A DNA stretch of 64,000 nt, taken from the NCBI RefSeq assembly GCF_007746795.1, contig NZ_CP036343.1:3275369-3339368 (forward strand). Direction: 5' to 3'. Source of the DNA: Gimesia algae. GTDB taxonomy: Bacteria; Planctomycetota; Planctomycetia; Planctomycetales; Planctomycetaceae. Positions within the stretch are counted from its first letter, which is position 1. Every line of letters starts with the position of its first letter. Positions 33,478 to 42,461 of this stretch are shown piece by piece. The position numbers and the translations under genes are program-made. Below the pieces are notes generated by a model. It ran no database searches. It was not told the origin of the DNA and worked only from the letters and a program-made list of their open reading frames with translations.

Positions 33478-35385
33478 ATGTCAGATTTAAGCCCTGATGA
33501 CCTGAGCCCCGAACTGGAAATCGAAACCGAACAGAATGATGAGTCCATTGGACGTGCATTCTGGTATTCCTTTTCGGTGATTCTGATACTTGCCATTTGT
33601 GGCGGAGGCATTTATGCCTGGAAGCAGATGCAGCAGCCCGAAGAAATCGTCAAGGAAACTCCCCTGAGCCTTCCTGCGGGGCGAAAAGTCGAAGAGATCA
33701 CGCTTCCCCAGATTCCGTTTACAGATATCACGGAACAGGCCGGCATCCGCTTCGTCCACAACAACGGTGCCGCCGGCGAAAAACTGTTGCCGGAAACCAT
33801 GGGTGGAGGCGCCGCTTTTTTTGATTACGATCACGATGGTGACCAGGATTTACTGCTGGTGGGATCTCAGAACTGGTCATGGAGTAAGGCGGCAGAGCAA
33901 CAGAAATCAGTCCCTTCACTGGCATTGTATCAGAATGATGGCTCGGGAAATTTCCAGGATGTCACCGAAAACATGGGACTGAATTTGTCACTATATGGCA
34001 TGGGCGTCGCCTGCGGTGACTATGACAATGATGGCCTGGTTGACTTATACATCTCGACACTGGGAAGTAACCGGCTGCTGAAAAATGAAGGGACGCGATT
34101 CCAAGATGTGACCGTACAGGCGGGAGTAGGCGGACCTGATCATCTCTGGAGCACCAGTTGTGGCTGGTTCGATTATGACCGGGATGGTGATCTGGATTTA
34201 CTCGTCTGCAATTATGTTGACTGGACTCCCGCTTACGACCGCGCGCAGAATTTCACACTAAGGGGAGGCATCCGCGCTTATGGTCGCCCCCAGAACTTTA
34301 ACGGCGTGAATCCCCTGCTTTATCAGAATCAGGGGAACGGAACCTTCACGGATATGACCGAGCAGGCGGGACTCAAAGTCTTCTCGCCGGGTACCGGCGT
34401 GCCCCTGGCAAAATCGCTGGGTTTGAACTTTTACGATTTTGACGAAGATGGCTATCTCGATATATTTATTACGAATGATACCGTCCAAAATTTGCTGTTC
34501 CGGAATCAGCAGGATGGAACCTTCAGCGAAACAGCGGCGCTCTCGGGAGTAGCCTTTGACATGGATGGAAATGCCCGCGGTGCCATGGGCATCGACATCG
34601 CCAATTTCCGAAATGATGACACGCTGGGGATTGCCATCGGAAACTTTGCCAATGAAATGACGGCCCTGTATACTTCTCCTGGAAAAGAGATGCAGTTCAT
34701 CGACGAGGCGATCTCGAACGGGCTGGGGCCACAGACACGCCAGGCGTTGACCTTTGGCGTCTTCTTTTTTGATGCGGACCTCGATGGGCGACTGGACCTG
34801 TTTTCCGCAAACGGACATCTGGAAGAAGATATTAATATTGTCCAGGAGCGTCAGCATTACAAACAGTCTCCCCAACTCTTCTGGAATTGTGGTCCGCAGT
34901 ATGCCACCGAGTTTGTACCTCTGGAGGAATCACTGGTCGGCAAGGATTTTGTAGAGCCGCTGGTAGGACGCGGCGCAACATTTGGCGACATTGACGACGA
35001 TGGTGATCTGGATCTGATCATCATGACAACGGGCAACAAACCCCGCCTGTTGAGAAATGATCAGCAGACAGGAAATCACTGGGTTCGCTTTCATCTGTTC
35101 AGTGAAGAAACACAGAAAAAGGAGAACCCTGCTGCTTCACCCCGTGATGCGCTGGGGGCACACATTCAGATCAAGACGGCGACTGGGATACAAAACCGGA
35201 TGGTCATGCCTACCAGAAGTTATCTGGCACAAACCGAGTTGCCAGTGACCTTTGGACTGGGAAAGACGGAGGAAATTCAGTCGGTCTCCATCAAATGGCC
35301 ATCGGGAAAAGAGACTTCTTTGAAAAATCTCAAACCCGATCAGCTGTACCAGATTTCAGAGCAATCCGGGCTTGTGGAAAAATAG
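33478..35385 (+). CDS. CRTAC1-like FG-GAP/ASPIC-UnbV protein
   Basis: 635 residues. One membrane anchor (about residues 27-47) is followed by a seven-blade-type propeller of FG-GAP/VCBS repeats, each with a calcium-binding D-x-D-x-D-G loop (D-Y-D-H-D-G-D, D-Y-D-N-D-G-L, D-Y-D-R-D-G-D, D-F-D-E-D-G-Y, D-A-D-L-D-G-R, D-I-D-D-D-G-D). The C-terminal ASPIC/UnbV domain shows R-D-A-L-G-A, Y-L-A-Q and I-K-W-P-S-G. These proteins often sit next to TPR or cytochrome genes in planctomycetes; their exact role is unknown. Probably co-transcribed with the cytochrome. Confidence 0.92.
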   Translation: MSDLSPDDLSPELEIETEQNDESIGRAFWYSFSVILILAICGGGIYAWKQMQQPEEIVKETPLSLPAGRKVEEITLPQIPFTDITEQAGIRFVHNNGAAGEKLLPETMGGGAAFFDYDHDGDQDLLLVGSQNWSWSKAAEQQKSVPSLALYQNDGSGNFQDVTENMGLNLSLYGMGVACGDYDNDGLVDLYISTLGSNRLLKNEGTRFQDVTVQAGVGGPDHLWSTSCGWFDYDRDGDLDLLVCNYVDWTPAYDRAQNFTLRGGIRAYGRPQNFNGVNPLLYQNQGNGTFTDMTEQAGLKVFSPGTGVPLAKSLGLNFYDFDEDGYLDIFITNDTVQNLLFRNQQDGTFSETAALSGVAFDMDGNARGAMGIDIANFRNDDTLGIAIGNFANEMTALYTSPGKEMQFIDEAISNGLGPQTRQALTFGVFFFDADLDGRLDLFSANGHLEEDINIVQERQHYKQSPQLFWNCGPQYATEFVPLEESLVGKDFVEPLVGRGATFGDIDDDGDLDLIIMTTGNKPRLLRNDQQTGNHWVRFHLFSEETQKKENPAASPRDALGAHIQIKTATGIQNRMVMPTRSYLAQTELPVTFGLGKTEEIQSVSIKWPSGKETSLKNLKPDQLYQISEQSGLVEK

Positions 35386-35814
35386 CATCATTCCGGTACT
35401 GCTAATTAGGGCGATATTTCCCTGACTTAGCAGAATCTGGGCAGTAAATCCTTGACATAATCGCATCAACCTTGTTTGATATATGAGGTGTCGAGTTGTG
35501 TTCAGATTGCTGGATTTCAAAATTGTCCTTGAATTCCAACGAGTGAATTTGGCATAATACCCTCAGGTGGTTAAAAACGATTCCTCCCCCTACTGGATTC
35601 ATGTGATAATATTAGACACATTACCAGAATCACCTGACTATTAACTCGGGCCAGATAGAAGAGTAGATCCGAGCCATCCGCCAGTGAAAACTGGCTATAT
35701 TCCAACCTGATAAGATTTAGTGCTCAATCCTGACTGCAAGTGTTAAGCCTCTGGCCCTTGAGAGCCACCAACCAGACACAAATTATCCCCACAATCGAAA
35801 ATGGAGATTTCACT
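35386..35814. other. Gene-free stretch before the DUF1501 locus
   Basis: 429 bp without a gene. The best signal is a TTGACA/TTTGAT pair at 35452-35480, which would give a leader of over 300 nt. Confidence 0.4.
35452..35480 (+). promoter_or_regulatory. Possible promoter of the DUF1501-PSCyt1 locus
   Basis: Perfect TTGACA (35452-35457), 17-bp spacer, TTTGAT (35475-35480). The first gene starts 335 bp downstream. Confidence 0.4.
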
Positions 35815-37113
35815 ATGAGCTTGAGACAATCACGTCGCGACTTTTTGCATGTTGGTTTTGCAGGTGGAATCGGCCTGACTCTGCCTGATTTTCTCCGTAT
35901 GAAAAGTGCCCAGGCAGAAATTAAAAAATACGAGTCAAAAGAGGGTACCGCGAAATCAGTCATCTTCATTTACCTGCCCGGTGGTGCCGCCCATCAGGAA
36001 ACCTGGGACCCTAAACCTTATGCTCCTGTCGAGTACCGCGGTCCCATGGGATCAATCGACACGAATGTGGCAGGTGTACGCTTCAATGAAAAGCTGGCGA
36101 AAACAGCCAAAATCATGGACAAGCTGACTGTATGCCGCTCCATGTCACACGGCGAAGCGGCTCACGAACGGGGAACACATAACATGTTCACCGGCTATCG
36201 TCCCAGCCCCGCACTGCAGTTCCCCAGTATGGGAAGTGTGGTCACGCATGAATTTGGTCCTAAAAACAGCATGCCTCAGTATGTCTGTATTCCAAATCAG
36301 CCCAATGAGTTCGCCGGAACCGGTTATTTGAGTTCTTCTTTCGCCCCCTTCAGTGTGGGGGCAGACCCTGCTTCCAAAGGATTCAAGGTTCGTGACCTGA
36401 ACCTGCCTGGTGGCGTTGACAACAACCGGTTTACCCGCCGTCGTTCTCTGCTGGGTGCCGTCAACGAGCACTTTGTCTCCAAAGAAAAAGCAGATTCACT
36501 CGACGCCGTCGATACTTTCTACAAACAGGCCTATGACATGGTCTCTTCGAAAGCGTCTCAGGAAGCATTTGACCTGGATAAAGAAGACGCCAAAGTCAGA
36601 GACGCTTATGGACGTAATCAGGCCGGTGCTCGCATGCTGCTGTCACGTCGTCTGGTAGAAGCCGGAGCACGTTTCGTTACCATGACTTATGGTGGCTGGG
36701 ATATGCACGACCGGATTCAGACCGGTATCGAGCGCAATGTACCGTCCTTCGATCAGGCGTTCTCAACGTTGATTACAGATCTCTATGATCGTGGATTGCT
36801 CGACAGCACCCTGGTCTGCGTCTGTAGTGAATTCGGTCGTACTCCAAAAATCAATGCAACTGCCGGGCGTGACCACTGGCCTAAAGTCTTCAGTGTCGTC
36901 ATGGCTGGTGGTGGTATTAAAGGTGGTAGCGTCTACGGTTCATCCGATGCGATTGCCAGTGAACCCGAAGACAACCCGCTGTCCGTAATGGACTGGGCAA
37001 CCACCATTTACCACTGCATGGGTATTGTCGCTGATAAAGAACTGATGGCTCCCGGTGATCGTCCGATTGAGATTGTCGATGGCGGTAAAGTTGTCAAAGA
37101 CCTGCTGGCTTAG
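35815..37113 (+). CDS. DUF1501 family protein (Tat-exported), second copy
   Basis: 432 residues from the ATG at 35815, preceded by GGAGA. The twin-arginine signal S-R-R-D-F-L-H is at residues 6-12. Core motifs match the copy at 4855-6198: Y-L-P-G-G-A-A-H-Q-E, M-T-Y-G-G-W-D-M-H-D, C-S-E-F-G-R-T-P and G-R-D-H-W-P. It opens the four-gene run with PPC, DUF1549/1553 and PSCyt1/WD40 proteins, the standard neighbourhood of the family. A periplasmic hydrolase or binding role is inferred; substrate unknown. Confidence 0.92.
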   Translation: MSLRQSRRDFLHVGFAGGIGLTLPDFLRMKSAQAEIKKYESKEGTAKSVIFIYLPGGAAHQETWDPKPYAPVEYRGPMGSIDTNVAGVRFNEKLAKTAKIMDKLTVCRSMSHGEAAHERGTHNMFTGYRPSPALQFPSMGSVVTHEFGPKNSMPQYVCIPNQPNEFAGTGYLSSSFAPFSVGADPASKGFKVRDLNLPGGVDNNRFTRRRSLLGAVNEHFVSKEKADSLDAVDTFYKQAYDMVSSKASQEAFDLDKEDAKVRDAYGRNQAGARMLLSRRLVEAGARFVTMTYGGWDMHDRIQTGIERNVPSFDQAFSTLITDLYDRGLLDSTLVCVCSEFGRTPKINATAGRDHWPKVFSVVMAGGGIKGGSVYGSSDAIASEPEDNPLSVMDWATTIYHCMGIVADKELMAPGDRPIEIVDGGKVVKDLLA

Positions 37114-37125
37114 AAAGCCAGCAGG
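37101..37125 (+). other. Perfect hairpin across the DUF1501 stop codon
   Basis: CCTGCTGGCT / AGCCAGCAGG, 10 bp without mismatch and a 5-nt loop that contains the TAG stop. No T-run, so it may protect the 3' end of the message or slow ribosomes at termination. Confidence 0.7.
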
Positions 37126-37142
37126 TAAATCGAATCAGAATT

Positions 37143-37174
37143 GTTAGCATGGGGACGCCTGTTCCCATGCTGAC
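37143..37174 (+). terminator. Second intercistronic hairpin, terminator-like
   Basis: GTTAGCATGGG / CCCATGCTGAC (one G-T pair), 10-nt loop, followed by ATTCTTATTC. The weak T-tract suggests partial read-through to the PPC gene. Confidence 0.45.
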
Positions 37175-37234
37175 ATTCTTATTCAAACGGAAAAAATACT
37201 GATTCTCGAACATCAACATTCCAAGGGGGGAACC

Positions 37235-39688
37235 GTGATGCTGCAGAAGTACAGGTCTGTTTGCACCGGAGTTTTGACTATCGCACTGGGCTTACTGCTG
37301 GTTGCTCCAGCATGGGCTGCGGACCCGGGACTGAACTACGTTCGTCCTCGAGGCGGTCAACGTGGAACAGAAGTCAGTCTTACGTTCATTGGAGCCCGAC
37401 TTTCTGACGCAGTCGAAATTCTGTCCTACAAAAAAGGATTTGAATTTAAAGAAATCAAAGCAAATCCTAAAAATGCAAATATCTGCACTGCCATCGTTAA
37501 AATTGCCCCCGACTGTGCCCTGGGCGAACATACATTTCAGGTTCGGACCAAAAGTGGTGTTTCCGACTACAAAACCTTCTGGGTCGGACAGTTCCCTGAA
37601 GTGGCAGAGAAAGAACCCAACAGCGAATTCGAAACACCCCAGCCAATCGAACTGAATCATACCGTCACAGGGATTGTTCAGAACGAAGACGTCGATCACT
37701 ATATTGTCACTGCAAAAAAAGGTCAGCGGATCTCAGCAGAAATTGAAGGCATTCGCCTGGCTACGACTCTGTTTGATCCGTACATCGCCATTCTGGATGA
37801 GAAACGCTTTGAACTCAAAGCAGAAGACGACCTGCCCCTGCTGCGAAATGATGCGGCTATTTCAGTAGTTGCTCCTGCTGACGGGAAATATACCATTCTC
37901 GTCCGTGACAGCTCTTATGGTGGAAACGGTGCTGCGTTCTACCGATTGCACGTGGGAACTTACCCGCGCCCCACAGCCGTTTATCCGGCAGGGGGACAAC
38001 TGGGTACGAAGCAGCAGGTCACATTTAAAGGAAACACAATCGATAATCTGGTTCAGGAGTTCCAACTCCCCGATAAACCAGACGCGGAATTCGAACTGTT
38101 TGCTTCCGATGCCGGTGGCAGTGCCCCTTCAGGAAATGTTTTTCGCCTGTTCCCCCATGGTAACTCCATGGAACAGGAACCCAATAACGATCTCAAATCG
38201 GCATCCGCAGCAGCGTTACCCAATGCTTTCAACGGGATCATTGAAAAAGAAGGCGATATCGACTTCTTCAAATTCCAGGCAAAAAAAAACCAGACTCTGG
38301 AAATCGAATGTTACGCCCGTCGTATTCGTTCTCCACTGGATCCTGTCGTGAATCTGTACAATGCGAAATCACAGCGGCTCGGTGGAAACGACGATTCCCG
38401 TGGACCGGACAGTTACTTCCGTTACAAATTCCCGGCTGACGGTGAATACGCTATTTCCATCACAGACCATCTCTCTCGTGGTGGTGAAGATTTTGTTTAC
38501 CGAATCGAGATGCTGCCTGTATCACCTGAATTGGAACTGGGGATTCCCCGCAATGCCCGCTATTCACAGGAACGTCAGCGAATTGTTGTGGCACGTGGTA
38601 ATCGATTTGCTGCTATCGTCAGTGCCAAGCGAAGCAACTTCGGTGGCGAAATCGCCCTCGATACTTCTAACTTCCCCAAAGGAATCAAGGTCATCGCTGA
38701 GCCCATGGCAGCCAATCTGACAACAATGCCTGTTGTTTTCGAAGCAGCCGCTGATGCTCCAGTGGAAGGTGAGCTCATCGCACTTACCGGCCGTCACGCT
38801 GATCCCAAGCAGAATATTTCAGGTGTTTTCACAAACCGGGCTGACCTGGTTCGTGTCCGAAATAATCAGTTACTGTGGCTGAAAGATGTTGCTCAAATTC
38901 CCGTAGTGGTTGTTGAGGAACTCCCCTTTAAACTGGATATCGTCGAACCGAAAGCGCCGCTGACACGCAATGGCTCCATGCAGTTGAAAGTGGTAGTGAC
39001 TCGTAAAGAAGGTTTTGATGAACCCATTACACTGCAGTTTCCTTTCCGTCCACCAGGAGTAGGGGCTTCCAGTCGGGTCACAATCCCCAAGGGGAAAAAT
39101 GAAGTCTTCTATCCGATCAATGCCAATAGCAAAGCAGAAATGAAAAAATGGAAGGTCTTTGTCATCGGCTCTGCCAATGTCGGAGGTAACGCCTGGGTTT
39201 CTTCTCAGCTGGCTCCTCTGGAAGTAGCAGATTCATTTGTAGATCTCGACCTGGCTCGAACAGCAGTCGAACAGGGGCAGGAAACGGAGATCATCTGCAA
39301 AGTGAATATGAAGAACCCGTTCGATGGTGATGCCAAGATTAAACTGGTTGGCCTGCCTCCGAAAGTGACGACGGAAGATATCTCTTTCAATAAAGAGAGC
39401 AAAGAACTGGTCTTTAAAGTCAAAACGGATCCGGCTTCTCCCCAGGGACGGCATAAGAGTCTGTTCTGCCAGGTAGAAATCCCGATCAACGGGGAAAACG
39501 TTGTTCATACGACCGGTCGTACTGAATTGCGAATTGATAAACCGGCTCCTCCCAAGAAAGATGAGCCAGCCAAACCTGCCACGGTCGCCAAAAAAGAGGA
39601 GCCTAAAAAAGAAGCTCCTAAGCGGTTAACCAGACTGGAACAGCTCAGGCTTGATGCACAGAAACGACTCGAATCCGGTACCAAATAA
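37235..39688 (+). CDS. Secreted PPC-domain protein
   Basis: 817 residues. Signal peptide ends A-W-A-A near residue 28. An Ig/TIG-like domain follows (Y-V-R-P-R-G-G-Q-R-G-T-E near 36). Two pre-peptidase C-terminal (PPC) domains each open with E-P-N (E-K-E-P-N-S-E near 128, E-Q-E-P-N-N-D near 312) and contain D-V-D-H-Y or D-I-D-F-F-K-F. The C-terminal half is beta-rich, and the last ~50 residues are lysine/proline/alanine-rich. PPC domains help secreted proteins fold or bind surfaces; no enzyme domain is seen, so it is probably structural or a partner of its neighbours. Confidence 0.85.
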   Translation: MMLQKYRSVCTGVLTIALGLLLVAPAWAADPGLNYVRPRGGQRGTEVSLTFIGARLSDAVEILSYKKGFEFKEIKANPKNANICTAIVKIAPDCALGEHTFQVRTKSGVSDYKTFWVGQFPEVAEKEPNSEFETPQPIELNHTVTGIVQNEDVDHYIVTAKKGQRISAEIEGIRLATTLFDPYIAILDEKRFELKAEDDLPLLRNDAAISVVAPADGKYTILVRDSSYGGNGAAFYRLHVGTYPRPTAVYPAGGQLGTKQQVTFKGNTIDNLVQEFQLPDKPDAEFELFASDAGGSAPSGNVFRLFPHGNSMEQEPNNDLKSASAAALPNAFNGIIEKEGDIDFFKFQAKKNQTLEIECYARRIRSPLDPVVNLYNAKSQRLGGNDDSRGPDSYFRYKFPADGEYAISITDHLSRGGEDFVYRIEMLPVSPELELGIPRNARYSQERQRIVVARGNRFAAIVSAKRSNFGGEIALDTSNFPKGIKVIAEPMAANLTTMPVVFEAAADAPVEGELIALTGRHADPKQNISGVFTNRADLVRVRNNQLLWLKDVAQIPVVVVEELPFKLDIVEPKAPLTRNGSMQLKVVVTRKEGFDEPITLQFPFRPPGVGASSRVTIPKGKNEVFYPINANSKAEMKKWKVFVIGSANVGGNAWVSSQLAPLEVADSFVDLDLARTAVEQGQETEIICKVNMKNPFDGDAKIKLVGLPPKVTTEDISFNKESKELVFKVKTDPASPQGRHKSLFCQVEIPINGENVVHTTGRTELRIDKPAPPKKDEPAKPATVAKKEEPKKEAPKRLTRLEQLRLDAQKRLESGTK

Positions 39689-39781
39689 ATCGGATTGAAA
39701 TTGCGCGGTTTCAAAAATATTTTGACTGTTTATTATTACCTTCATCAACTGGATTTTGTTGACGAATAAAGGTTCTCAATT

Positions 39782-42313
39782 ATGTGGCGTCATCGACTAT
39801 TAACTGGTAGTGTTCTCTCTCTGGTTATTTTTGCCAGCGGACTCTCTCTCTCTGCAGCAGATGAGAAAACGCCAGCAAAACCCGAGCCAGCAAAACCGGC
39901 TCCCGCGAAACCAGCGGAAGCCAAGCCAGCAGCCCCTGCAAAACCAGCACCGAAACTGGTGAAGCTAAATGTGTATCCCACGGATATTCAACTCACTACC
40001 AGTCGCGATCGGCAATCGGTGATTGCCCAGGCGGTTTTCGATAATGGCCTGACTCACGATGTAACCAGTCAGATCCAGTTAAAAGCAGCTCAGCCCGGTA
40101 TCGTACGTGTTGAGAAAAACATGGTCTATCCGGACAACGACGGCGAAACCGATGTCATCGCCAGCTTCGGCGGTGTAGACGTCAAACTCCACTCGAAAGT
40201 CGTGCAAGGTAAAGTGGATCGTCCGATTAGTTTCAATCTGGACGTGATGCCGACATTCATGCGAGCGGGTTGTAATACAGGTAGCTGCCACGGTGCTGCC
40301 CGCGGAAAAGATGGATTCCGACTGTCTCTATTTGGCTTCGATCCCAAAGGTGATTATAACCGCCTGACTCGTGAACTGAGTGGGCGTCGGATCAATCTGA
40401 GCCTGCCTCACGAAAGTCTGGTACTTGAAAAAGCAACCGGCGCAGTCCCCCATACGGGTGGAAAACTGTATGAAAAAGATTCCGAGCACTACAACGCCAC
40501 GCTCCGCTGGTTACAGGCAGGTGCCCCTTATGATGCCGGCGAAATTCCGACCGTCACAAAAGTGGAAATCTATCCTGAAGGTGGCGTACTGGATGGTAAA
40601 GATACTACTCAGCAGGTGTCAGTCCTGGCTCATTATTCGGATGGCACTACGCGAGATGTAACAACGCTGGCATTTTTCTCATCCAATAACGATAACTCGG
40701 CGACCATTACAAAAGACGGTCTGATCACCGCCAATAATCGTGGTGAAGCCTTCATCATGGCACGCTTTGATACTCACACAGTCGGGTCACATTTTGTCGT
40801 ACTTCCCAAAGGACTGGATTTTGAATGGCCTAACGTTCCTGAGCATAACTATGTTGATACCCTCATTCACAACAAACTCAAAAAGCTACGTGTGATACCT
40901 TCCGAGCTCTGCTCTGATGCAGAATTCCTGCGTCGTGCCAGCCTGGATATTTGTGGCATCATGCCTTCGATTGAAGAGTTCAACACCTTCGTTGCCGACA
41001 AAGATCCCAAAAAACGGGAAAAGCTGGTCGACCAGTTGCTGAACCGAAAAGAGTTTGTGGAAATGTGGGTGATGAAATGGTCAGAGTTACTGCAGATTCG
41101 GACGGTTAATAACCGCATCAGTTACAAGTCGGCCCTGCTCTACTATAACTGGTTACAGGAACGCATCGCTACTAACGTTCCTATCGACAAAATGGTTCAG
41201 GAACTGCTGGGTTCCACTGGTGGTACCTTTGCGAATGCCGCAACCAACTATTATGAAAACGAACGGGACACACTCAAAGTATCTGAAAACGTGGCCCAGG
41301 TCTTCATGGGCATGCGGATTCAATGTGCTCAATGCCATAACCATCCCTTTGACCGCTGGACGATGGATGATTATTACAGCTTTGCTGCCTTCTTTTCTCA
41401 GGTCGGTCGTAAAGGAAGTGAAGATCCTCGTGAATCAATCATCTACAACCGCGGCAGCGGAGAAGTCCGGCACGCAGTAGATAACCGGGTCATGCAGCCT
41501 AAGTTTCTGGGTGGCGCCCAGCCTGATACGCGTGGTAAAGACCGTCGGGTCGTGTTGTCAAACTGGCTGGCATCTTCTGAGAATCCCTACTTTGCTGCTA
41601 ATCTGAGTAACATTGTCTGGGCGCACTTCTTTGGGAAAGGGATTATCAACGAAGTGGATGATGTACGCGTCAGTAACCCACCGGTCAACCCGGAACTGCT
41701 GAACGAACTGGCGAAACGATTTACCGATTACAATTATGACTTCAAAAAGCTGGTGCGTGATATCTGCACTTCGCGGACTTATCAGCTATCGACACAGACT
41801 AACCCCTCCAACGAGCGTGATCTGACAAATTTCTCGCATGCACAACCTCGTCGTCTGCGAGCGGAAATTCTGCTGGACTGTATTTCACAGGTCACCAGTG
41901 CCCCGAATAAATTTCGTGGGTTGCCACTGGGTGCACGTGCTGTTCAGATCGCCGACGGGAACACATCAAACTACTTCCTGACAACCTTCGGTCGTGCAAA
42001 ACGCGACACGGTCTGCTCCTGCGAAGTGCGGATGGAACCCAGCCTGTCACAAGCATTGCATCTGTTGAATGGGGATACCGTCAACCAGAAAATCGTCCAG
42101 GGTAAATTTGTAGAATCCCGCTTGAAAGCAGGTAAGAAGCCGCTGGAAGTTATTGATGAGATGTATATCACCTGCCTGAGCCGAAAACCGACGGATAAAG
42201 AATATTCCTCGCTCGTCCAGGTTCTGGATGAAAACAAGAAAGACGAAACGAATACTTTGAACGATGTATTCTGGTCTCTTTTGAACTCACGAGAATTCAT
42301 CTTCAACCACTAG
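39782..42313 (+). CDS. DUF1549/DUF1553 protein with Ig-like domains
   Basis: 843 residues. Signal peptide to about residue 25, then a P-A-K-P repeat linker (29-57). Two Ig-like (BIG2-type) domains flank a cytochrome-like motif C164-N-T-G-S-C169-H170. The DUF1549 (PSCyt2) domain follows (E-F-L-R-R-A-S-L-D near residue 380) with a C-A-Q-C-H-N-H-P-F-D-R-W motif near residue 514. The C-terminal DUF1553 (PSD1) domain ends with L-N-S-R-E-F-I-F-N-H. This architecture is characteristic of planctomycetes and Verrucomicrobia. An electron-transfer or degradation role is assumed, not shown. Confidence 0.92.
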   Translation: MWRHRLLTGSVLSLVIFASGLSLSAADEKTPAKPEPAKPAPAKPAEAKPAAPAKPAPKLVKLNVYPTDIQLTTSRDRQSVIAQAVFDNGLTHDVTSQIQLKAAQPGIVRVEKNMVYPDNDGETDVIASFGGVDVKLHSKVVQGKVDRPISFNLDVMPTFMRAGCNTGSCHGAARGKDGFRLSLFGFDPKGDYNRLTRELSGRRINLSLPHESLVLEKATGAVPHTGGKLYEKDSEHYNATLRWLQAGAPYDAGEIPTVTKVEIYPEGGVLDGKDTTQQVSVLAHYSDGTTRDVTTLAFFSSNNDNSATITKDGLITANNRGEAFIMARFDTHTVGSHFVVLPKGLDFEWPNVPEHNYVDTLIHNKLKKLRVIPSELCSDAEFLRRASLDICGIMPSIEEFNTFVADKDPKKREKLVDQLLNRKEFVEMWVMKWSELLQIRTVNNRISYKSALLYYNWLQERIATNVPIDKMVQELLGSTGGTFANAATNYYENERDTLKVSENVAQVFMGMRIQCAQCHNHPFDRWTMDDYYSFAAFFSQVGRKGSEDPRESIIYNRGSGEVRHAVDNRVMQPKFLGGAQPDTRGKDRRVVLSNWLASSENPYFAANLSNIVWAHFFGKGIINEVDDVRVSNPPVNPELLNELAKRFTDYNYDFKKLVRDICTSRTYQLSTQTNPSNERDLTNFSHAQPRRLRAEILLDCISQVTSAPNKFRGLPLGARAVQIADGNTSNYFLTTFGRAKRDTVCSCEVRMEPSLSQALHLLNGDTVNQKIVQGKFVESRLKAGKKPLEVIDEMYITCLSRKPTDKEYSSLVQVLDENKKDETNTLNDVFWSLLNSREFIFNH

Positions 42314-42324
42314 AGTACATCGAA

Positions 42325-42401
42325 TTTAAGCATACTGTCTCTCAATTTATGATACTCGGTCCGAATGGTCCTGAAGACGCTACTGTTAAACTGACACAGT
42401 C
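42325..42401 (+). promoter_or_regulatory. Repeated promoter/leader module, copy 2
   Basis: TTTAAG (42325-42330), 17-bp spacer, TATGAT (42348-42353), then the conserved core to 42401. It is the most diverged of the three copies and has a 1-nt deletion before the small ATG. The next gene starts 60 bp downstream. Confidence 0.5.
42364..42393 (+). CDS. Putative leader peptide MVLKTLLLN
   Basis: Nine codons and a stop, at the same place in the module as the peptides before mutL and mnmA. The stop of the other copies (TAA) is changed to TTA here, lengthening the frame by two codons. Translation unproven. Confidence 0.25.
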
Positions 42402-42461
42402 TAACTTTTCTGATCGATAGAACTAACACCGGGGCCTGCTTCGACAGACTTCAGACAAAAT

